Source of the DNA: Pigoraptor vietnamica | Lineage: Eukaryota; Opisthokonta; Filasterea | Length of the DNA: 14,163 bases | Assembly: GCA_943704525.1 (NCBI GenBank) | Contig: CALSCQ010000313.1 | Location: forward strand, 1-14,163 | Direction: 5' to 3' | Shown: one piece after another, positions 7,445 to 14,163 of the stretch | Numbering within the stretch: the first letter of the stretch is position 1 | Layout of the letters: each line of letters begins with the position of its first letter | Notes under the pieces: model-generated | Told to the model about the DNA's origin: nothing | The model's input: the letters and a program-made list of their open reading frames with translations, nothing else | Databases searched by the model: none | Program-made: the position numbers and the translations under genes

Positions 7445-10400
7445 GTACGCCGTACTGTACTGAGTGACTGGTACTGCCGACACACGGTCACGGTCCCATT
7501 TGATGCCGGCCGTTCAGTTACCGGGATGCCGCTTCATAATTTATTATGCATACGGCTGACGGCTTCGGAATTGCGGGCTCTCAGCGTGCAAGTGCCAAAA
7601 CGGCCTCTGTTCCAGCGGCATAAACGGCAACGGCAACTGCACCAGCTGCAACACGGGCAAATACTTCGGCCCTCAATGCACGGGTGAGCCTTACTGACCG
7701 CCGGTCAGTGACTCGGCCGTGTCTGCCGTTTTGCTGTCAATGGCGGCCAGCCGAGTCTGCCGGCCTGTTGCGCCGACCGGCGTCGGCCGGGTGGCCCGGA
7801 GTCTGTACTGTCTTCAGCTACCGTTCAGCCGACTCGGCCGGGCACGGCGGCATATGATCAGATCCGTGACTGCAGTTAGTGCCGGCCGAAGTTTATCAAC
7901 TCACGGCAGCAGTCAGTCCTATTTCATGACGCTAACAACCAGTTTTGACTTTTCTGTCCCACGCGTACATAACGCTGTCATTCACAGTTTGCACTTGTGT
8001 AAATGGGACGTGCAAGACGGGCCTTTCTGGCGATGGCACGTGCTCGGAGTGCGCCTCCGGGTATTATGGACCGAACTGCGATCAAGGTCAGTTTTGTTCA
8101 ATGTCCGGCCCGGGACGGAATTGTCAATCCGAATCACCCCTGACCGATCCTTACGTAACTGCGATTTTGCCTTCGTGGCCGCAGCGTGCTTATGCAAGAA
8201 CGGGGCGTGCAATGGCGGCCCCTCGCCCACGGCGAACGGCTTGTGCGTCGGCAACTGCACCAAGGGTTTCTACGGGACATTCTGCGAAAAGGGTGTGTGT
8301 ATATGCTCCATTTGTGCGTCTGTATTGCCAACAGTGCACTGACATCTGTCTTGATTATGCCGGCAGTGTGCACGTGTGTCAAGGGAGCGTGCGACAGGAC
8401 AACGGGCCAGTGCATAGCCAACTCGTGCGAGCCACGTTATTACGGTCCTAACTGTGACCAGAGTGGGTGGTAGTGCCGACTGCCTCGGTGCTGCATGTCA
8501 GTGTGTGTGTGTGCGTGTGTGCGTTTGTGTGCGTGCTTGTGTGTGGACGTGTGCGTGCGTATGTGTGTGCGTGTGTGCGTATGTGCGTGTGTGCGTGTGT
8601 GCGTGTGTGAGCGTGCGTGCGTGCGTGTGTACGTTGTGTGTGCGTGTGTACATACGTGTGTGCGTGTGTGTGTGTTTGTGTGTGGACGCGTGTGTACATG
8701 TGCGTATACGTATGCATATGTGCGTGTGTGTATGCGTATGTGCGTGTGCGGTGCATATACGTGTGTGCCGGATATGTGCGTGTGTGTGTGTGCGTGCACT
8801 GTCAGTTGTGTGTGAACGCGTGTGTGCGACTGATGTGCGTGTGTGTATATATGTCTGTGCGTGTGTGCGTGTAGTGTACGTGTGTGTGCTTGTGGGCGTG
8901 TGTGTCTGTTGTGTGTTGTGTGTGTCGCGCATTGCATTAACGTCTAATGCCTCAATCGTTCCAAGAGTGCGCATCACCATCGTGCGTCTGCAATGACAAC
9001 ACAGGCGGCACTGGCGAATGGTGGGTGGCAAGGCGCTGTATGCCTTCGCGTCCATGCCATCACCACACACACACACACACACACTCACGCACACACGCAC
9101 GCCGACACACACACACCGGACACATGTACACACACACACACTCTCTCTCTCTCGCTCTCCCCTTCTCTCTCGCTCTCTCTGCTGACGGGTTCTGCTTCAT
9201 TTTCTACCGCAGCCTCACGTGTCAGTCGCCGTACCAGAATTATGACCCCAAGACGGGCTGCCGTACGGCCTGCCTTCCAACTTTCTATGGCACGAACTGC
9301 AGCAGTGGGTACTTTCGGCTCTCTTTTACTTATCGTTTCCGTTAAAACCGTGGGGGGGGGGGGGGGGGGGGTCATATGCTTGCCGTATCATTTGTTGCAT
9401 TGCGTTACAAACTTGCCGACTACCGCGTGCCCAGAGCCTTGCACGTGCGCGAACGGCATGTGCGACAACCGTATTGAAAACGGTACCGGCCTGTGCGTGT
9501 CGTGCGTGGGGCGCTACTACGGACCGACGTGCTCCCTTGGTGGGTGACCAACTGACGAAGCTGTGACGCACGGCTGCACCCGTCACTCGATGTGTCAATC
9601 TGCCGCAATCGACATTGCGTTCGCCTTTTCTTGTGGTGCGGGCTCGTGTTCGTCGTTAATGCGCTTGCACGTACTCGCAACAGATGCGCCGTGCGTCAAC
9701 GGCTCTCCGCAGCAAAGCGACGGGATGTGCACGTCATGCGATGCCAACTACTATGGAGTCTACTGCAACATGAGTGAGTGGGGTGCAATGCGAAATGGCG
9801 ACATACCATTCGTGCCGTCGTCGTGCCGTCGTCACCTTGACCGCACGCAAAAGTGCTCGAGTTTCTCTTGCTTTCAGTCCCCTCTCTGCTCTCTGTGTGG
9901 CCTGATGCACCTTTGCGTACACGGCGCGCAGCCTGCACGTGCTCGCACGGAGACACGTGCCTGTCTGGCCTATCGGGAGATGGAACGTGTGCGCCGGGGT
10001 CGTGCGCTGCGGGGTATTACGGAGCCAACTGCGAGAAGAGTAAGTGTTTTTTTTTTTTCGAGATCATTTTGTGTAGGGAAATGGGGGCGCGTAGCGACGG
10101 TGTCCGTTTGTTCTGTTACCCACCTGCAACGTTGTGACTGTCACACTTCCCTTAAATGCAGAGTGCGGCTGCAAGGGGGGCACGTGCGACCAGTCGTCGC
10201 AGTATGGAACGTGCCGCACCGGCGACAACTACGGCTGCGACTCGGGCACCTATGGCGCCAACTGCACGGGTGCGTGGGTGTGCCTGTTGCGGAGCCGAGG
10301 AGGAACACTATATTCAGTTAATGCGGCGTTATTCTTCTCGATTGCGATTATGCACTGTTACTCATTCACATGTGTAACGCCTCGTCTTCTCTCGTATTAT

Positions 10401-10564
10401 TACTTCTCTTTGTAACACAGCGTGCCTGTGCAAGTTTGGCACATGCAACGAGGGCATTTTCGGCAATGGACAGTGCAACGCGACGATCGGATGCCAGCCG
10501 GGGTTCGCTGGGCCGCTCTGCGACAAGCGTGAGCATCGGGTCTCACAGTCCCGAACTGCGTACC

Positions 10565-10615
<51 letters not shown>

Positions 10616-10854
10616 TCACACAATCAGACACACACACACTCTCCCTCTTCTGTTTGTCCTCTGTGGCTTACAATTCCTCTCCCATGCAGCGTGCACTTGC
10701 AACACAACGCATGGCGTGTGTGACACGAGCACGTCGTCGAATGGCACCTGCGCGCGTTGCACCAACTTTAACGTCTGGGGACTGAACTGCGATAAGCGTG
10801 AGTACATCTTTGTCACAGATCGAATGCCTCTGTGTTCAGATCGTTGCTCTGACT

Positions 10855-10888
<34 letters not shown>

Positions 10889-12502
10889 CGTACAATCCCG
10901 CGCACAGTGTGCACATGCGTGAACGGCGTGTGCAACAATGGCGTCCGCGGAAATGGCACATGTCTGGGAGAGTGCAGTGTGGTTAATTACGGCGGGGAGA
11001 ATTGCGACGAATGCGCTGTCCGCCGCTGGGGAGCTTACTGCCAAGGTAAGTGAAAAGGACAGTGCACTTAATGTTCACTACGGCGGTGCTAACGAATTTG
11101 CGCTCGCATCGCAGTTTGTGTCTGTGAGAATGGCGTTTGCAACGCCACGCGCAACGGCAACGGTGCGTGCATTTCTTGTTTCAGCGGTTACAAGGGCCAG
11201 TTGTGCATCGAGGCCAACACAGGCACAAACCAGAGTCCCACTGCTGCGACCAGGTCGTCAGGCACCAGTGTTGGCGCCATTGCTGGTGCCGTCGTGGGTG
11301 TTTGCGCAGCGATGGTTGGCGCAGGTCTCTTTATTGTTTGGTATCGCCGCCGTCGGGATCTCCAAAAGCATATCGCGATGGCGCGAAGCGAGGTGGAGCT
11401 CATCGATTCGGTCTCTCACCGCCCCGAAGTCATTGCGCTCGAGGTGCCGCCCGGGCGAATCAAGCTGCGCGACAAGCTTGGCGAAGGCGAGTTTGGCGAA
11501 GTGTACTGCGCGGACGTCGCTTTGAAGGAGGGCGCCGCTGCGATTGGGACGGCGGTCAAGACTTTCAAGATACCGCCGACGGCGTCGATCGACGAAGTGC
11601 GTTCGGCACGGAGCGCGTTCATGGGTGAGATTGACCTGATGCGGAGCGTCCCCGCCCACGCCAACGTCATTGCGCTGCTCGGCGTGTGCACGACGGGGGA
11701 GCCCAACTGCGTCATCCTCGAGTTCGCAGCGCACGGGGACCTCCGTCATTACATCATGGAGAATGCGGCGCAGTTTGTGAGCGCGGACTTCGGGTGCTTT
11801 TGCGTCGACGTCGCACGTGGCATGGCGCATCTCGTCGACTGCGACATTGTTCACCGCGATCTCGCCGCGCGCAACTGCATGGTCGTTGCCGGGCCGCGTG
11901 CGCCGAGCGCAGAGGAGGCCGCGTGGAATCTGTCGCCGCGGGGGAACGTCACGGTCAAGGTCGCCGACTTTGGGCTGTCGCGCAACACGGGAGCGTCGAA
12001 CGACTACTACAAGAGCCGGGGGAGGAACAAGCTGCCGGTCAAGTGGATGGCGCCCGAGTCGCTCAACTACAGCAAGTACACGCACGCGTCGGACGTGTGG
12101 TCGTACGGCGTTACTATGTGGGAGATTTACTCGCGCGGGTGCAAGCCCTATGCCGGCCTCGACAACCATGCCGTCCCGGACTACCTCGCCGCCGGAAAGC
12201 GCCTGGCAGCGCCCGACGGGTGCTCGCCGCGCGTGTACGCGATCATGGAGTCGTGCTGGCGCGATCAGCCGGAGACGCGGCCGGCATTCTCTCAGCTGGT
12301 CGTGCGCATGCGCCGCGTCCTTTCGGGCCAAGATGAACTCACGCGCCCGGCCTCGACTGGGCGCCTGGTGGAAGGCGGCCTCGGTGGCGCTGGCGACATT
12401 GCGCCGTACGCGGAACTGATACCCGAAGTCCCTCGGCCGCACCTGCACATGATCGCCAACCCCGTGTATCAAGTCCTCGAGCGCGACGACGGTGCGGCAT
12501 GA
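5988..12502 (+). CDS. Receptor tyrosine kinase with Notch-ligand-like head and about 13 EGF-like modules
   Basis: Eighteen exons: 5988-6224, 6494-6637, 6981-7141, 7239-7444, 7585-7683, 7988-8086, 8185-8292, 8367-8462, 8966-9020, 9213-9304, 9435-9539, 9684-9773, 9932-10039, 10162-10269, 10421-10528, 10690-10797, 10908-11045, 11115-12502. The coding total is 3450 nt, giving 1149 residues. Start chosen because the ATG opens a signal peptide (MAFVLVGLLLVASF, likely cleaved after AYA near residue 24). Order: MNNL-like and DSL-like head (about 25-206), EGF-like array (to about 718), membrane helix (740-764), RRRR, kinase (803-1090), short tail with YAEL and NPVY. By its domains it would bind an extracellular ligand and phosphorylate tyrosines on itself and on partners at the plasma membrane. 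The least certain junction is 7141/7239; joining 7145 to 7259 also keeps frame but shortens the head. There is no confident orthologue, so no symbol is given. Confidence 0.88.
6665..6930. repeat. GCCGGC-rich stretch in the second coding intron of the kinase gene
   Basis: The 343-nt intron 6638-6980 contains GCCGGC at 6665, 6758, 6798, 6802, 6871, 6886 and 6925, plus further CGGCCG and GGCCGG variants. Further copies lie nearby in noncoding DNA at 5882, 5902, 6236, 6263, 7505, 7759 and 7881. By eye there are only three copies in the first 5.8 kb (621, 2527, 3334). No longer repeat unit is evident. The function is unknown. Confidence 0.6.
8501..8926. repeat. Long imperfect TG/TGCG repeat filling an intron
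   Basis: About 425 nt of TGTGCG-type repeat with scattered TA and AC interruptions make up most of the 503-nt intron 8463-8965, the longest intron in the window. The long open frames on both strands here (Cys-Val and His-Thr repeats) are products of the dinucleotide repeat and are not genes. Alternating purine-pyrimidine sequence of this length is able to adopt Z-DNA. Confidence 0.92.
9064..9180. repeat. CA repeat followed by CT repeat in an intron
   Basis: An imperfect CA run (about 9064-9141) passes into a CT/CTCG run (about 9141-9180) within intron 9021-9212. The CT run may supply the pyrimidine tract for the acceptor at 9211-9212. Confidence 0.9.
9352..9371. repeat. Run of 20 G in an intron
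   Basis: An uninterrupted G20 lies in intron 9305-9434 between two EGF modules. It is a candidate quadruplex-forming tract and a likely site of sequencing-length error. An error would not change the protein because the tract is intronic. Confidence 0.9.
10566..10640. repeat. (AC)n microsatellite in an intron
   Basis: A pure AC run at 10566-10614 (about 24 units), then a short imperfect CA tail to about 10640. It lies within the 161-nt intron 10529-10689 between two EGF exons. Confidence 0.95.
10856..10887. repeat. Run of 32 C in a 110-nt intron
   Basis: An uninterrupted C32 ends 20 nt before the acceptor (ag 10906-10907) of intron 10798-10907, where a polypyrimidine tract is expected. It may serve as that tract. 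The exact length is doubtful because such runs sequence poorly. Confidence 0.92.
11270..12502 (+). other. Membrane helix, tyrosine kinase domain and tail in one intronless exon
   Basis: The helix (residues 740-764) has GxxxGxxxG spacing and ends in YRRRR. Kinase landmarks: glycine loop LGEGEFGEVYC (residues 809-819), ATP lysine in TAVKTFK (Lys836), alpha-C glutamate in FMGEIDL (Glu859), gatekeeper Leu889, tyrosine-kinase-type catalytic loop HRDLAARN (934-941), DFG (972-974), activation-loop tandem tyrosines NDYYKS (985-986), and PVKWMAPESL. All catalytic residues are present, so the kinase should be active. About 18 extra residues lie between the catalytic loop and DFG compared with typical family members. 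The tail has YAEL (Tyr1119) and NPVY (Tyr1139). The exon is 1388 nt with no intron, unlike the rest of the gene. Confidence 0.93.
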
Positions 12503-12731
12503 GGCCGTATGGAACGAGTGAGCCAACGACTCCGCCTAAAGAAATAGTAAATGGATAAAAAAAAAAACAATCATTGGAATGGACAGCCGGCCGGGCGGGA
12601 TGGAACAGTCGTCGAGTAAAAATCCGAGTAACGTTACGCGGGCTTTTGAAATTCAAAATCGGCGGCCGGCAAAAAGTTGCCGTGTGCGAATGATGTGAGC
12701 GTTTCGCAGGGAGACAACGCAGAGCGCGAGA
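12503..12731 (+). promoter_or_regulatory. Intergenic gap: 3' flank of the kinase gene and 5' flank of the CDCA7-like gene
   Basis: This 229-nt gap holds an 11-A run (12557-12567) 54 nt after the kinase stop codon. It also holds an inverted repeat TTTTGAA-A-TTCAAAA (12644-12658) and a hairpin CGGCAA-AAAG-TTGCCG (12667-12682). GCCGGC occurs at 12586 and 12665. No AATAAA or TATA box was seen. The two inverted repeats lie 50-88 nt before the next ATG and could be promoter elements; this is inference only. Confidence 0.4.
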
Positions 12732-13194
12732 ATGCTGTCCGAGTACGAACTAGTCCAGCGGCGGTGAGTCAAGCGGGCTCTCTGCCACTTGAATGCGAGG
12801 CAGTAAGTGGCTCACCTGATCGAGTGTGCGTCGTCATAACCCAGAAACATCGAAGCGAACAGAACCAAGCTGCGCGAGTTGGGCCTTGATCCCGAAACGC
12901 GTCCCGCCCTTGTGCAAGAGTCGCCACGGCAGGCCAAGGTGTGAGGAAGAGAGCTCTCTGCATCTGTTTCCTCGTGTCCTTCAAAGCCTCACAATCTCAT
13001 TCGACGGTTCACACGCGCAGTCGCCACGGTCCAAAATCGCATCGCCCACACCAGCAGCACCCACACCTCGCCGAAAGTCTGCGCGACTCGAGGGGCGCCC
13101 CGCAGTTTCGCTCAATAGCGATGGTGTCTATTCGGATGGTGTGTGCTCGACTCCGTAGCTGTCACGTGGCGGATGCCTTGTGTGCTCTGCATGT

Positions 13195-13238
<44 letters not shown>

Positions 13239-14119
13239 AAATCCGTGGCGGCTGTGTCGAGGCCGTCGGTGTGGACTTTGATCGCGCAATTGTTCTTGCA
13301 GAGTCGGAAGAAGATGAGATCGAAGGAACTGAAGTTTACACCCGGGAACACCTCGCCGCGCTGGGAGACTGCAAGGTACAGTTGTGGCCGCAAGTCTGTC
13401 CATGTGTTTCTATGCGCGCGTGCTTGTGTGTGCATGGTGAGCGGGTGTATGCGCACTGGTGTCTGTGCTCAGTGCGTGCGTGTCGCCGCGCGTGTTATAT
13501 GCTAACACTGTCGACCATCCCATTTTGTAGGAGGAGTTTCGCGACTTTTGGTTCGACGACAAGGTCTACTCGGATAGTGGTTCAACATGTCACCAGGTAT
13601 GTGGCCCGTTCATCCGGGTAGCACTTGCGAGTATTAGCCCGCGTCAGGTCTGCTGCCGGCTGTGTGCTATGTGAGAGAGGGGTGGAGGTGGTGGTGGGGG
13701 GGGGGGCACGTGGATATCGCTACTTCTCTCACGCGCGCGTTCTCACTTGCACGCGGTCGTGCCTTGACAGTGCCGCCAGAAGACGATAGACAAGAAGACA
13801 TCGTGCGGCTGCGCCAAGGACCACGGAATGACGCGCGGTTCCTTCTGCGGACCCTGCCTGCAGATCCGGTGGGTGTATTGCTCTGCATGAAATCCACACG
13901 CACGCACACGCGCGCCCCCACACGACAGTCTCCACGCTCTGACGCTCTGCCGCTGTAAGGCACTTGTGGTCTCTGGCGTTATTACGGCATGTCGTTTGTG
14001 TCCCCACCCACCGCCCCCTTTTTCTCATTGCTCTTTTCGCTGTTTTCGCGACAGATACGGCGAAAACATCAATGAGGCGATGGCCAATCCGGCGTGGAAG
14101 TGCCCCTCGTGCCGCGACA
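12732..14119 (+). CDS. CDCA7-like protein with zf-4CXXC_R1 zinc finger (3' end outside window)
   Basis: Seven exons: 12732-12763, 12845-12938, 13021-13138, 13302-13375, 13531-13596, 13771-13868, 14055-14119. They join in frame for 182 residues and continue beyond the window. The start is the ATG at 12732, giving MLSEYELVQRR then RNIEANRTKLRELGL, a helix-like opening common in plant and protist CDCA7-type proteins. A basic, Ser/Pro-rich linker (RRKSARLEG) and an acidic stretch (ESEEDEIEG) follow, then YTREHLAALGDCK and the zinc finger TCHQCRQKTIDKKTSC. In animals CDCA7 binds hemimethylated DNA and recruits the remodeller HELLS to support DNA methylation; here that role is inferred from family. 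The donor of exon 3 could also be at 13124. The 163-nt intron 3 holds a TG repeat, and intron 5 a G-rich tract near 13676-13706. Confidence 0.85.
13200..13235. repeat. (TG)18 microsatellite in an intron of the CDCA7-like gene
   Basis: A pure TG run inside intron 13139-13301, 66 nt before the acceptor at 13300-13301. Short TG-rich stretches flank it on the left. Confidence 0.95.
13588..14112 (+). other. zf-4CXXC_R1 zinc finger, N-terminal part, spread over three exons
   Basis: Residues 126-180 contain CHQCRQKT, then CGC, HGMTRGSFCGPC, RYGEN and WKCPSC. The RQK, G..RG and RYGE residues typical of functional CDCA7 fingers are present. The second cysteine group reads C-G-C...H rather than the family's two spaced cysteines; His146 stands where the second cysteine would align. 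The last part of the finger (the expected CNCS.C motif) falls beyond the donor GTGGGT at 14120, outside the window. Confidence 0.85.
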
Positions 14120-14163
14120 GTGGGTCTTGCCGTATCAGTCTTTCTTCACGCCATAACCCCCCC

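Larger units (their letters stand above)
7585..11206 (+). other. EGF-like array, mostly one module per phase 1-1 exon
   Basis: Modules follow CxCxNGxC...GxCxxCxxGYYGxxC. Exon lengths are 99, 99, 108, 96, 55+92, 105, 90, 108, 108, 108, 108 and 138 nt; the last module opens the terminal exon at 11115. All borders are phase 1 except the phase-2 intron inside the split module (donor 9021, acceptor ag 9211-9212). The exon at 10908-11045 has eight cysteines, as in laminin-type EGF. The exon at 9684-9773 has only four. The large intron 8463-8965 is nearly all TG repeat, and intron 7684-7987 (304 nt) shows only CCGG-rich sequence. Confidence 0.85.

Noticed and set aside
8440-9139. His-Thr and Cys-Val repeat proteins on both strands
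   Set aside because: Six-frame products of the TG/CA repeat in an intron between EGF exons.
11258-12526. Long open frame on the minus strand (422 codons) opposite the kinase exon
   Set aside because: It mirrors a GC-rich coding exon whose + strand has every kinase motif. The minus product is rich in Arg, His and Ala with no recognisable domain, as expected of a shadow frame.
12557-12567. A-run downstream of the intronless kinase exon as a sign of retroposition
   Set aside because: Only 11 A and no target-site duplication seen. The exon is joined in phase to upstream exons. Simple homopolymers are common throughout the window.
13105-13158. Reading on past 13138 in the third exon of the CDCA7-like gene to a stop at 13156
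   Set aside because: The frame would end before the zinc finger. A phase-1 donor (GTGTGT at 13139) joins correctly to 13302 and continues into conserved CDCA7 sequence.

Overview
The window is eukaryotic nuclear DNA that looks like a unicellular relative of animals (choanoflagellate, filasterean or ichthyosporean grade). An early animal cannot be excluded. The evidence is a receptor tyrosine kinase with EGF repeats, a laminin-type EGF module, many short GT-AG introns (about 70-500 nt) rich in TG/CA and homopolymer tracts, GC-rich exons and tight gene spacing. All three genes found are on the + strand. All exon models were built by hand from splice motifs, phase continuity and protein pattern; no transcript data were available.

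Layout. (1) 202-5805: the 3' part of a large gene for a single-pass, kinase-less receptor. It has seven complete beta-rich extracellular modules plus the end of another, each bounded by phase-1 introns. Then come a laminin-type EGF pair, a glycine run, one membrane helix and a tyrosine-rich tail with four YxxP motifs. (2) 5806-5987: a 182-nt gap with a stem-loop, a TCACGTGA E-box palindrome and a likely 5'-UTR intron. (3) 5988-12502: a complete 18-exon receptor tyrosine kinase gene (about 1149 residues). It has a signal peptide, a head that resembles the MNNL domain and the first half of the DSL domain of Notch ligands, about 13 EGF-like modules (mostly one per phase 1-1 exon), one membrane helix and an apparently active kinase. 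The helix, kinase and tail lie in one intronless last exon. (4) 12503-12731: a short gap with two small inverted repeats. (5) 12732 to the right edge: the 5' part of a CDCA7-like gene (zf-4CXXC_R1 zinc finger), a chromatin and DNA-methylation factor that looks unrelated to the receptors.

The most interesting element is the receptor pair. A Delta/Jagged-like ectodomain sits on a tyrosine kinase, directly downstream of a kinase-less receptor with Crk/Grb2-type docking tyrosines. Both membrane helices carry a GxxxGxxxG motif and are followed by YRRRR. The inference, not shown by sequence alone, is that the two genes encode a receptor kinase and its docking partner or substrate.
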